Origin: Drosophila pseudoobscura
Lineage: Eukaryota; Arthropoda; Insecta; Diptera; Drosophilidae
NCBI RefSeq assembly: GCF_009870125.1
Contig: NC_046683.1
Location: 38,393,869 to 38,457,868 of the forward strand
DNA: 64,000 nucleotides
Direction of reading: 5' to 3'
The notes under the pieces were generated by a model, which saw only the letters and a list, made by a program, of their open reading frames with translations, made no database searches and was not told where the DNA came from. Positions 48,000 to 58,966 of the stretch are shown one piece after another (positions within the stretch are counted from its first letter, which is position 1; every line of letters begins with the position of its first letter). The translations under genes were made by a program, and so were the position numbers.

Positions 48000-48276
48000 T
48001 ATGACTCAATCGACTTGACTATTGATGCTGATCATGGGTAATGGTCGGTAATATACACCTATAGGGGTTAGTTTAAAAACGCACAATCATAGAGAATGCC
48101 CATATCTACCAGGTTTTCGAATCTTGGTGAGATCGGATCATTATTACAACCAAAAGGAACAACTAAATTTGCAGTGGATACGCAACGCCCGACGACACGT
48201 TCTGACTGTCGCACGTCGTTCAATGTTGTAAATGTAGAGCTGCGGTCGCAGCAGCAACTCACAACGTTCCCCTTTG
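48000..48276 (+). mobile_element. Helentron 3' part, first of a head-to-tail pair
   Basis: Diverged core scrap at 48,005-48,035, then a second half that ends with the hairpin GAGCTGCGG...CAGCAACTC and ACGTTCCCCTTTG at 48,276. The next base starts another copy. Confidence 0.75.
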
Positions 48277-48356
48277 TTATACCCGACACTCAAAATTAGT
48301 ACAGGGGTGTATTAGGTTTTTGGTGAAAATGGATGTGTGTAACGTCCAGAAGGAAA
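48277..48356 (+). mobile_element. Helentron 5' end directly abutting the previous 3' end
   Basis: TTATACCCGACACTCAAAAT begins at 48,277 with no spacer. The copy is lost after GTCCAGAAGGAAACC. Confidence 0.75.
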
Positions 48357-49329
48357 CCTTATTTTCCCTGAAAGCTCCTGGTTATGGCAGCATAAACAGG
48401 ATTTTAAATGCTGCCAAAAGGGTTTGCAAAGAAGGCTCCAATGGGAGAAATAAATAAATCCTGCTAGGACGGAAATCAGAGATAGATTTGCATTTATTTT
48501 TCAATTTGAGGCTCTCTGAGATAATACAAAATTCGTTGGTATTGTGAGTCGCTCATTCCCCATCGCTCCTTCTGTTAAATTAGATGTTACATTTTCCACT
48601 AATAAATCAATATTTAAATAATTCAAACTAATTGCGTCTACCCCAATGAATGGCTAAGAAGTTGTGGCTGTTGGGGTGGTGAGACGAGGGGGTTGTTTAC
48701 CCGAATGATAATCGATTACCAGCTCACTTTTGGGGGTTGTTCAAATAATGGAGGAGATAAGCCTGATTGCAGTCTCTTGTGAGGAAGGGGCATGATTATT
48801 ATCATGATGTGCCGTTTTCATCTATAGGCTAAGGAGACCACAACAAGCTACAGGAAAATACAGTATACTCCTAGGTTGTAAATGTGGAATAAACTAATTG
48901 CTTTTCTTAGTTTAGTTTTCAGTTTTTTAGTTTTACCTTGCTTAGTTTTCTGACAAATGAGAATATGTTGGATATTGGGAATGTTTTTTTCTTTTTTTGA
49001 TTGCTTTTGAATCTGCAATGACCAGATACTTCAATAGTACCAGCAGGGCTCGATGTTTTGTTTTAGTTGTCAAGGGCTTGCAAGATGTGATATACATTAG
49101 AAATATCGATGTTATATCGATGTTGTGTGTACATGTGTATATAAAGAAAATAATAATGAAGATATAATAAAAAGGAAAAATATGTCAATTATAAACTATA
49201 ATGGTTATAAAGTAGTTATGTATATGCTTTTGGTTTTAGATAGAAATAAAGTGTGATGTATGAAACAGGTTATAGTATAGTGAATAGTATGTAGAGTATC
49301 AAAGACGAATATGTGGGCCATTGGGGTAA
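48357..49329. other. Unique non-coding stretch
   Basis: No gene or element recognised. Confidence 0.4.
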
Positions 49330-50215
49330 TAGAAGTTATCCTTGAAAAGGATTCTGCCTTGTGGTACTACAGAAGTAACCTTGACTGGTAAAGAGATGGA
49401 GTTTTTGAAGAGGACCCTTTGGGACCTGGAATAAAGGTAGCTAGTAGTCCACCTCAGGAGGTCGGGCGGAGACCCTCAACGGTCAAGCTTATGTGCTAGA
49501 AAGGAGTGGTTTACAGAGTCGAATGCTTTGCTGAAGTCGGTGTAAATAACATCCGTCTGTAAGTTTACTTTTAAGCCTTTAATGATGAAAGAGTTAAACT
49601 CTAAAAAAAAATTCGTGGTGGTTGATCGGATCCATGCTGAGCTGAAAATATAAGTGATTTGATTAGGAATAGCGGATAACTTAGATATACCTCTATAATT
49701 GTTCGCGTCCGACAAACGATACCTTCCAAATCGTAGGGAAGAAAGAAGAATCAATGGACAGGGTGAATAGTTTAAGCAAGGGTCCACACAGAGCCTCGGC
49801 GTAGGAACTGAGTATACAGCCAGATACCCCGTCTGGACCCGGGGAAAGCACGGGCTAACTAGTCGAAGGTCATGAAGTAGAGAGCGTTAATTTAACAAAG
49901 GGCTGGGCACGGTTGCTAAGAATATCTTTCCTGAGAATGGGTTTGGAAAATTTTGGCAAAGATATCGGCAATTGCCTGCTGTGAAAAACATATCCTGCAT
50001 CCAGATAGGTAGTTCTTATAGCATTGAGCATTAAGACTGAACAATTTGACCGAACTATTACATAGCGAAAGAAAGAAGAAGGAGAAACTACTTTTTTACA
50101 TTTTTTACAGAGTCTTGATTATAAGTTCTTCAGACTGTATAATTCTTTGGTGAGCCAAGGGGGTTTTACAGACCTAATCGGACAAGAAAGCGGAACACAA
50201 GAATCAAAAAATTTA
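49330..50215 (-). pseudogene. Jockey-clade LINE ORF2 fragment (linker to RT)
   Basis: Minus-strand remnant of the family seen at 1-2,240. From 50,215 down it matches 1-240; then come GPDGVSGCILSSYAEALCGP near 49,780-49,840 and a NNYRGISKLSAIP motif near 49,680. The motif A block LQTDVIYTDFSKAFDSVNHS lies near 49,510-49,570. It has frameshifts and stops. With the ORF1-like remnant at 52.2-53.3 kb it may be one old element broken by Helentrons. Confidence 0.75.
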
Positions 50216-50231
50216 TCAAGTACAGTGTCAA

Positions 50232-50806
50232 CGAGGGGGAACACGTTCGAACGTTCGAGCGTTGTGAGTCGCTGTTAAGACCGCGCCTCTACATTTATAC
50301 CCGATACTCAGTCAGTATGGCTCTCCTCCGACAGAGGGCGCACACATTCACGACGAAGAGTGTGTAAGAGAAAGACAGGAATCCCTTGGACGGCGTTGTG
50401 TAGCCAGTGCAAACTGATTTGGTTCTTCTGGCTACAATAAGAATCCTATCTTATCCATACTCGGAAGTCTGGTAGATTTGATCATTCTCTACTATTCTGA
50501 TTTTTGTTTTCTCGTATCTATAAAATTGTGGATGTCAAAGATTTTCGTCCTTTGCGGGGGAAATATCACACCAAACTAAATTCCAAATATCAAACCAAAT
50601 TTAGTTGCTCTAGCTCTTATAGCCTCTAGTCGACATCGGGACGGACTGTCAGGCATAGCTCAATCGGCTCCTCTATTGATGCTCATCAAGAATATATATG
50701 TAGACTTAAGGGGGTCGGAAACGCTTCTTTCTTGGCGTTACACCCATCCACTTTTTTCACAAATCTAATATGTTTACACCTATACTCATTTTGAGTATCG
50801 GACAAA
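50232..50806 (-). mobile_element. Helentron with insert near its 3' end
   Basis: Starts CGAGGGGGAACACG and carries about 17 extra bases containing the palindrome TCGAACGTTCGA before GCGTTGTGAG. It has the inner repeat TATACCCGATACTCAGTCAG and reaches the 5' end (GAGTATCGGACAAA) near 50,806. It contains CCGACAGAGGGCGC at 50,328-50,341. Confidence 0.8.
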
Positions 50807-50809
50807 AAA

Positions 50810-52190
50810 AGATATTTCAGATAAAGAATTCAAGACTACATATCCAGCCAAGCTGGAGGTGTTTGTTACGGATGGGTGAACATTCTCTCCACGGATGCCT
50901 CCATTGACTGTGTCAGTACAGGTATAGGTATCGTAGAGTACCCCAGTAACAACAGTTACAAATTCAATACAAGAAAACTGTTATTCTCTGTAATATTGAA
51001 AGGCTTTACAGGCTCTTAAAAGTAATGAATCAAATTCGTCCTTAACAGACTGAATCCACTGAAACATAGACAAATCCTTTATCAGCCAATTTATTATGAT
51101 CGGGATACCAAGTCATTCCTGTTCCTGTGTGTAAAACTGATTAACCTGACTCGGCTAGCTTCATTGCTAGCTCGTATATTCTACCTTCTTCGGATATCTG
51201 AATTTACGGAAAATTGACTAGAAAATTTGGTATCCACACTTTAGTATCGTACCGTAATAGGTGTTTTTTAAAATTTCACCCCACCCCCACAAAGAACGGA
51301 AATCTATGGCATCCACAATTTTAAAGATACCAGAAAATACACGCAAAATCATGGAGAATGACCATATCGACTAGATCGCCGATTCTGACAGACCACCATT
51401 CTTTGACAGAGAAGAAATTTACTATGCAGTCTGTGTGTTACGTGGGAATATTATCATGAGCCATTAACATTTGCAGGGTTTGGAAATTGAATGATTTATA
51501 GATACATACATATATGTAGATTACGACAATTGCAACAGCTTTCCCTAGTTTTTTCTGATATGCCATGGTATTGATAGCTAGATAAAGAGTTTTAGCCAAT
51601 ACAGAGATGAGAGAGAAAGGGTGATAGTTTGTATATGTACATGCTGAGATCCTTATCCCTCTTTGGAATCAGAATTATTTTTTAAGGCTAAACTACGCTG
51701 GGCTACTTGGTGCCCTTACCATGTCGTATGTGATTCTATCCATTCCTCCCGCCGTGCTCCTGCCTCTGTTGAGAATAGTTGACTCAAAAGCAGCGGAGCT
51801 GAAAGAAAGTGGTCTAACAGACAAAATGTTGAACTTTCGCCAAAGCAGGAACTGTACTTTCAAGAAACTCAAGCTAAGCCAAAGAGCATTCTGGAGTCGC
51901 TTAAAGACTTGATGTTTCTCAAGAAAAGCCAGGCTTTCGATGAGTTTGGAAATTTACCCTTTGCATTAGTGCACACTCACTAAAGCACGTGTTTGTTGCT
52001 TTTTTTAGTAATGTTTTGATTACATTTTTAAAAGTTTCTGTCCTCATTGAAGGCTTAAAGTAAGGTAATTTTTTGTTTTGGCGATAAGAACATCATGATC
52101 TGAGTTTTAACGTGTAATGAGAAAAACCTTCAGAGAAAATTGCTAAGCTATATCTGCCAGAGTTTAGGGTAAATTCTATATCGCTTTTAC
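50810..52190. other. Degenerate DNA between LINE remnants
   Basis: Probably the decayed endonuclease region of the minus-strand LINE; a TLKLRS(D) motif near 52,100 fits the end of an endonuclease domain. It also includes a Helentron middle fragment at 51,215-51,398. Nothing here codes intact protein. Confidence 0.35.
51215..51398 (+). mobile_element. Helentron middle fragment
   Basis: From AATTTGGTATCCACACT through CCCCACAAAGAACGGAAATC and ATCCACAATTTTAAAGATAC to GGAGAATGACCATATCGACT. Neither terminus is present. Confidence 0.7.
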
Positions 52191-52195
52191 ACTAT

Positions 52196-53268
52196 TTAAA
52201 GGATGTGAACTATCCTGTAGGAATTTTCATTTGATGCTTTGGCTTCCATGAGAATAACGGGAGTTATTAGTTCATGAATTTCTTGAATTACACTGCTATT
52301 GACAAGAGTGTCCTGGTTTTCCTTGTTGGTATATGGTTCATTGGTATATGACTCTAGCGAGTAGTGCGTTTTTTTCACAATGCCTACTGCGCGCTTGACA
52401 ATTCTGCTGCTACAGGAATGCTTTTTTAAAGCATGGTAGGATTGTTTTACCTTTTTTTGGTTCCCCTGATGATTTCTTATGTTAATTTGAGGAAACTCTA
52501 TGTTATAGTCAAGATCACGATTGTAGTTTTGTTGAAAAAAAATTGCTTAAGGCTTCCTTTCTGGCTGTTTTTTAATTATTATAACTTTGCTTATATTGAC
52601 TTCTCTAGCCCAAACATTGTACTCGTTTCTTTAAAAAGCATTGTGCTCATCACACTGACAAAAGATACATTTGTTAACAGTGCCATTTTCATATCAAGTG
52701 CAACTGCCACATTTTTTACATGTTTCGGATTTACAGCGCGTAGAGGTGTGTCCCAAAGAACCATATTTGTAACACTGCCTAACCGCAGGAAAATTAGTAG
52801 TTGCTGCATGGACCTTTAGCAAACATATGTCATACATTTGAACAGAGGATAGGGTTTCGGTACCTTCAATGGCACATTTCACAGTTTTAGATGGTTCAAG
52901 ATCTGATTCCTTCTTTTCAGTTTTATTTTTTTTTAATTTTGTTAATTTTAATTGTCGAGGAAATGTTGTCAAGAAGGTTTGCCTTTAAAAGGTTATTGAA
53001 ATACAGTATGTATAGAGTGGCCGCAAGAGGGTTGATAACCATCCAGATTTAAATGTTCGATTTTGTCATATAGATAAAGATCACTTTTAAAGTTCTTGTT
53101 TTCAAAAATTGTTCTGCGATTTGTTGACAGCAGCACACTAGCTTCTCCTTTGAACGAGAGCTCGTTAAGATTTATTTCATTGGTGTTGGAATGTGGAGAC
53201 AAACTGACTGACTCAAACTCCATTTTGTAAAATAATTCAGCATTAATTTCATATTGTGATTTAATCAA
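52196..53268 (-). pseudogene. LINE ORF1-like (gag-like) nucleic-acid-binding protein remnant
   Basis: Minus-strand frames give an N-terminal part (LNELSFKGEASVLLSTNRRT) and a middle VKCAIEGTETLSSVQMYDIC. Two zinc knuckles follow near 52,700-52,760, the first reading CYKYGSLGHTSTRC and the second starting CKKCGSC. CCHC knuckles in such a protein are characteristic of ORF1 of Jockey- and I-type LINEs. Several frame breaks are present. It lies upstream of the ORF2 remnant at 49.3-50.2 kb on the same strand. Confidence 0.6.
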
Positions 53269-54412
53269 ATTTTAAAATTTGAAAATCAACTAGATGCAAA
53301 TAATATGTTGTCAAAACAAATAAAATGTTTTCTGAAAAGATTTTTGGTATTTTAATATCCATACTATATCTCAGGTATTCACACAGGTAAACATTTTTTC
53401 TATGAAATACTATTGTCCTCAAAGTAAACATATTAATATTGTATCAAAATCATACGAGCCGTTTAGGAGCGGGTTTTCCCCACAGAACGAACTAACAGTG
53501 CTACATATACATAGGTGATATTATACAGTTGGCAAAAGCTCCTCTTCAATTCCGCCAGAGGGCGCTCACCATCAATTCCCCCACAGCTATAAAGCCGTTA
53601 AAGCTTTTACTCAAAATTCAGCCTATTTCAAATCGTCTAGGTGATAACATGGGAACTTTTGGACCGCATGCCCCATATTTATTTCAGCTCCTAAATCGAT
53701 TTATGGAGCAAGCCATAAGTGCTAAGTATTCCGTATCTACCAGTTTTTTAGTGAATTGATTTTACTATACAGTTTTTCTTCGTTTTTAAAAAACGAAAAA
53801 AGTTCAAGAACTTACACATAGTATGTACATATGTATGTATGTATGTTCGTCGATTCAGTTGTCGATGTTATGTGTTTCCAAAGCTGATTTATCCCCTATT
53901 TAAGTGCCTCGCTGATTGAATTTAGTTGATGCAATGGGTTTCGATCTTTACAAAAAAATACTTGAATTTTGTATGTGTAACAGTTCTTAACGGTAAAATG
54001 GCAATTGGGAAGGAACGTAACGGAATTTAACGGCACAATGCGACATTTGATGGTTTGGTCAAACGGCTGCACCTTACCCGTTTATCCATCGATTTTAGCA
54101 AAAGATTCTTTAAACGACTATGCCTATACAACAAAAATACAAGAGCACAAGTAATGAATTTATTTTCCCGATTGTCAAAGTCTAAATTTCGGAAAAAGAA
54201 ACACACAAAATTCTGTATTTTGAATTTGAAAGCTTAATATTTTCCAAATGATTAACCTACAAAGTGTTCTGGTTAGATTTATAACTGCATTTATCAGCTT
54301 TTGAGAATTGCAATACAACCAGACAGCCAGATACTTGAGTTATGTGAAAAACGGATCACTATCCCTGACAAAAATGGCAAAAAAAGATTTTTTAAATAAA
54401 CTCAAACTAAAA
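53269..54412. other. AT-rich non-coding stretch with one CTCF-like motif
   Basis: No gene is recognised; open frames are short and start at non-ATG codons. Apart from the motif at 53,552-53,565 and a (TATG)n run near 53,820-53,845, nothing stands out. Confidence 0.45.
53552..53565 (+). promoter_or_regulatory. dCTCF-like insulator motif
   Basis: CCGCCAGAGGGCGC fits the general CTCF consensus CCASYAGRKGGCRS at 13 of 14 positions, including the AGRKGGC core. Whether it is bound is unknown. Confidence 0.4.
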
Positions 54413-55190
54413 CGAGGGGGAACGTTGTGAGTTGCTGCTGCGACCGCAACTCTACATATATACCCGATACTAAGTCAGTATGGCTCCCCTCGGGCAGACG
54501 ACGCTGACATTGAATGACAAGGAGAGCATAAGAGAGAGACAGAAAAACAGTTAGAACGTGTCGTCGGGCGCTGCGTAGCGAGCGAAAATTGATTTGTAAA
54601 TTTTTGGCTACAATAATTATCCGATTTTCTGATAAAAATCTGGTACATATAGTATACAATCATTCTGTATAATTGTGTGTTTTTAATAGTGATATCTAAC
54701 AGAAGTGTGGATACCAAATTTGGTTTCTCAAGCTTTAATAGTCTTTGAGATCTGTGGATGGTTTCGTCCTTTTCCGGGGGCGGAAGGGGGTTGGGCGAAA
54801 TTTTGAAATATACGTGTTGTAGTGAGATATAACAGGATTAACGATTCTGCGTTTTCTGTTTTCTCGTATCTTTGAAATTGTGGATGCCACAAATGTTCGC
54901 CCTTTGTGTGGGTGGAAGTGGGCGGGGCAAAATTTGAAATACACTTGTAACAGTGACATATCGGAGAAGTCTGGATGCAAAATGTCGTTGCTCTAGATCT
55001 TATAGTCTCTGAGCACTAGGCACTCATAGGGACGGACAGACAGACATGGCTCAATCTACTCGGCTATTGATGCTGATCAAGAATATATATACTTTATGGG
55101 GTCGGAAACGCTTCCTTCTGGACGTTACACACATCCACTTTCACCACAAATCTAATATTCCCTTATACTCATTTTGAGTATCGGGTATAA
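54413..55190 (-). mobile_element. Helentron, internally deleted
   Basis: CGAGGGGGAACGTTGTGAG at 54,413 with hairpin, inner repeat near 54,460, weakened GA-rich motif (GAGAGAGACAG near 54,530), a short GGACGGACAGACAGACA run, core, and GAGTATCGGGTATAA ending at 55,190. About 300 bp of the middle are missing. Confidence 0.85.
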
Positions 55191-55885
55191 TTATGAAACA
55201 AATTTGAAGCCCCAAATCTATCAATCAATTGAGTTCGGTTCACAGCGGGAAAAAGTTAAATTTTGATACATAATGTTATTAGACGTGTAACATGTTGTTT
55301 TCAACAGCGTCTAAAGCGCAATCGCAAGCAGCGTCTTCGACAAAAAACAATTTAGTGCATATACTGTGCCTATTGTGGAAATTATGGAAAATACTGGAAG
55401 GGAAGCTTTTCATCTCAGAGCAGCTTACCACAGCCATTGAACGGACTGTGCAAAGCTTGGTGATTGCATAAATTGTAACTTTCAGAACTTAACAAGCAGG
55501 AAAAATCAACGATAAGCTCGAGGCATAAGCCTGTAGAGGTGAAAGCTTTAACAAGAATTATTAAAGCCTTGACCTATTTTCAAGTCAACATTTTTTTTTA
55601 TGCCCCAAAAGACTACTACTGGTAGATAAGATAAAAAGATTGTATACAAGATTTCAAGCAGCTACATATGTCTAAGAATCACCGCCGTACAGAGTAGTAG
55701 ATTATGGAGAAGAAAGTGTGAGCTGGTAATGGAGGAGAGCTTCTGCCACCCACCTGGTGCAGAACCCCTTATCGGCGGCCCCGTGGGTGGGAGGTACGAT
55801 AGCAAAAATGCAGCTAAGCGGTGATAAGTCCGGCGACAGCGGAAAAATGCAGAAAAATCAGCACGTGGTAGATAGCCTCGAGAGC
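55191..55885. other. Upstream region of the Kazal gene
   Basis: No gene is seen. It contains TGATAA at 55,822-55,827 (a GATA-factor type site) and an E-box CACGTG at 55,862-55,867 close to the TATA box of the next gene. Confidence 0.4.
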
Positions 55886-55892
55886 TATAAAG
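55886..55892 (+). promoter_or_regulatory. TATA box of the plus-strand Kazal gene
   Basis: TATAAAG, followed 37 bp on by an initiator-like TCAATT (A at 55,923). If transcription starts there, the ATG at 55,931 would have only an 8-nt leader, favouring the ATG at 55,967. Confidence 0.5.
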
Positions 55893-55966
55893 CCATTCAC
55901 GCCTCAGAGAAAGTGCAGAGTCAATTCGAGATGCAGACACGTCAGAAGCCAGAAGGCATCCAGCGA

Positions 55967-57216
55967 ATGATGATGGCCTTGGGCATTCTGCTCCTGGCCC
56001 TGAGCCCCGAGGCTGTTGCAGCGAGCAAGTCTTTTTCGCTTGGGAACTGGCGTTTCAATGATCCCCACTACTCCAGTGACCAGTACGCCAAGATATTGTC
56101 GGAGTCCGGCATTGGCCACGATCAGGACCACACGGAAAAAGGTGCTGGTAAAGGTGGTGTGGGTCCCCTGCAGATCCAGTACGTTGACTACCAACCACAC
56201 TGCGCGTCTGGCGGCGTGCCCGTCTGCGCCACAAATGGAACGGATCACTTCTACTTCGAGAACGACTGCCGCTTGGAGGCGCACAACATGAAGATGTTGT
56301 TTCAGTATGGCACAGAACTTGAGCCCACGGAGCTTGAGCGCTGCCTGCCCACTTGTCGGACCATGAAGTGCACGAAGATCCACCGGCCCATCTGTGCCGT
56401 GGTCGAGATCGGAGGGGAAGGAAGCGGCGCTCAGACTCCCACTACATTCCCCAACGAGTGCGAGTTGCGGCGGCACGAGTGCCAGAGAAAACAAGGTGGG
56501 TGAGAATGGGGTCAGAACCCAGGGCATATAAGGACTAATTTTTCTCCCATCTGCTATTCATAGTAATGCGTATACTGCACGCCGGACCGTGCCCTCCGCC
56601 CCCAACCAAGGGCAGGCGCAAGAAGTTGCGCCGCAACAAGGGAAAGCGGCCAGCATCCGCAGCAGGAAGCACAGGTCGTCCCAAGGTTTATGTGATGCTA
56701 GCGCAGTCCCAGCCATCGCCAAGGACAGGCACGACGACTACGACGCCTACGACAACAATGTCGACGATGACGCCAATCACCAGCAGCACGGCTCCACTGC
56801 GGTTCCGTCAGGTGATGAACTCCGGCAATCCGATGGTATCCGTATCGCGGGCCATGGACGCCTACAGTGTCTATAATATAGATGATGTGGGCCACGACTA
56901 TGGCGAAATCACCGACTCTACGCTCTCGCTTTTTGTGCCCGGCGTGGGCCGTGTGACTGATGCATATCCCACTACCTCAACGACGACCATAACACCAAAG
57001 GCAGCAACGTTGACGCCCACCCCAATCATCAGCACCAAGGCTTCCCCAACCGTCGGAACCAAGAGCACCAGCAGCACCACCTCCACAGAAATGCCAGGAA
57101 TCACCACCGAAAGCTCGAAGCACAGAAGACCAGAAGCAACGTCAGAAGCTTCCGATAACCTGAGTTATTACTCAACCACCAATTCATCTTCAACGGATAG
57201 AACAGAGCCAATTTGA
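55967..57216 (+). CDS. Secreted Kazal-domain protein with mucin-like tail (393 aa, 2 exons)
   Basis: Exons 55,967-56,495 and 56,564-57,216, with a 68-bp intron (AAG/GTGGGT ... TTCATAG/) of phase 1. Residues 1-18 form a signal peptide (ALGILLLALSPEAVA). C79, C87, C101 and C126 form a Kazal-like module that lacks the first and fifth cysteines. C130, C135, C143, C165, C172 and C186 form a full six-cysteine Kazal module. In it CTKIHRPIC puts Lys137 at the P1 position, which predicts a trypsin-like target protease. A basic patch (GRRKKLRRNKGKR, 193-205) and a Ser/Thr/Pro-rich, probably O-glycosylated tail follow. The frame is open further upstream, with an alternative ATG at 55,931; the start at 55,967 fits the TATA box and signal peptide better. 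Role inferred: extracellular protease inhibitor or matrix protein. It converges with its paralogue-like neighbour at 58,967-61,981. I cannot name the orthologue. Confidence 0.85.
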
Positions 57217-57503
57217 GAGAGATAAAGAACCTGATGAACTTTACAATTAATATTTATGGGTCCAGAAGAAAATATTTAAGATATTTAACGGTTGGTTAAA
57301 GTCAAATCAAAGTCTCGATTTAAGCATTTGGCATCGTAAGCGAAAAAAGCTGGACAACCTGCTGGAGATTGGTTGGGAAAGGCTGTAAGTACACCAGCAA
57401 ATTGTGAGCAATCAAGACCAAACACACTTCGAAGCGTCAAAGCGTAACGTTATGTTGTACATAACATACATATGTATATGTATATTTTATTTATTTTTAT
57501 TTT

Positions 57504-57509
57504 ATTAAA
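57504..57509 (+). terminator. Possible poly(A) signal of the plus-strand Kazal gene
   Basis: ATTAAA about 290 bp after the stop codon, followed by AT-rich DNA. Confidence 0.35.
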
Positions 57510-57733
57510 GCCAATCAAATTTATTCAAACAATTTATTAATTTATGAATTCAGACCAAAAAATTGTTATGTTCATGGTCATCAGCTGTTTTTTTAGTGGG
57601 TGGTGGATGTGTTCATTGAGAATCGGCTAGTGCCAATAATCAATTTTTTCGAAAATTCTCATCGCTCTAAAAATACGCACTCTGTGTGCAAAAGGTATGA
57701 AAAGCGTGAAAAGAGCTATTAGGGAAGTATATT

Positions 57734-58106
57734 TAGACCCTATACACAAAATGAGTATAGGGGTATATTATTTTACCCGATACTCAAAATAAGGATAGGC
57801 GTATATTAGATTTGTGGTGAAAGTGGATGTGTGTATCGTCCAGAAGGAATCGTTACCGACCCCATAAAGTCTTTATATTTTTGAGCAGCATCAATAGCCG
57901 ACTCGATTGAGGCATGTCTGTCTGTCCGTCTGTCTGTCCCTATGAGCGCCTAGTGCTCAGAGACTATAAGATCTAGAGCAACGACATTTTGTATCCAGAC
58001 TTATCTGATATGTCACTGTTACAAGTATATTTCAAAACTTCGGCCCACCACTACCCAAAAGAAGAAGACCCAGAATCTGTGGTATCCACAATTTAGAAGG
58101 TTACAG
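57734..58106 (+). mobile_element. Helentron with duplicated 5' end
   Basis: A first 5' end (ACCCTATACACAAAATGAGT to GGGGTATATTA, 57,737-57,770) is followed at once by a second (TTTTACCCGATACTCAAAAT from 57,771) that continues through core, GTCY run and middle to about 58,106. It lies between the stop codons of the two convergent Kazal genes. Confidence 0.75.
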
Positions 58107-58966
58107 AAAATTAATATTAGAGTTGCTCCCCATCGCTTATGCTATATTCTGTATTCTTAGTAAACTCTGCAACCAAACTTCTGCACGATACTAATGAGCA
58201 GTAATATTCTCTGGACATCTAAATTTTGTCGACTTAATTTATGAAAACACATAAATGTGAAACAATATTGCAAGCGGAGAAGCTCGAAGATTAGACTCTG
58301 GATACAGCTAAAGATCTGCTAACTTTATACCCATGGTTCTATTGGCCGGCTACCGTCCATATGATATTAATTCAAGGTTCTGCAGTGATAGATCATGCAT
58401 TAGTGTGAATTGGAGAGTTTTACAGGGGGCAACCTAGTCCAATGACAAGGAAATACAAAAATGTGGACTTTAGCACAGTCGTAAAGTTTCACGTATTTTG
58501 ACAAGTACAGATGTCATTAACACATTGTTATCACGCTCAGATCCATTTATAAGAAGACAAAGAAAACTTACAAAAAAGGCAGGACGACTTTATTAAAATC
58601 ATGTTTATAATTTGTCATGTATCATCCATACTGCTATTTATTTGTTAATCTTAGTATTGATATTAAAATCATTGTAATATGTAATTAGTTTTTCATTAAA
58701 AAATGTCCCATCACATTCCATATGTCGGAACTTCAGCCCGCTATCTATTGGAAATGATTTTGGCCACTGCTCCATACAAGCGAAATCAGTGTGCCTCTAG
58801 ATCGATTTGGGTTTTTATACCTGTGAATGCCTATATTTGATAGAAGAGTACCTCAGTTAGGAACACAACAATGTATATGTATATTTTTTTGGTTACAATA
58901 TAATCTTATAAAACGTATAAAACGGATTATCTAATTCAGTTCTTTGATGCTATTCAAAACAATCGA
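58107..58966. other. Spacer downstream of the minus-strand Kazal gene
   Basis: AT-rich, with no gene recognised. No canonical poly(A) signal is seen within the first 100 bp beyond the stop. Confidence 0.45.
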
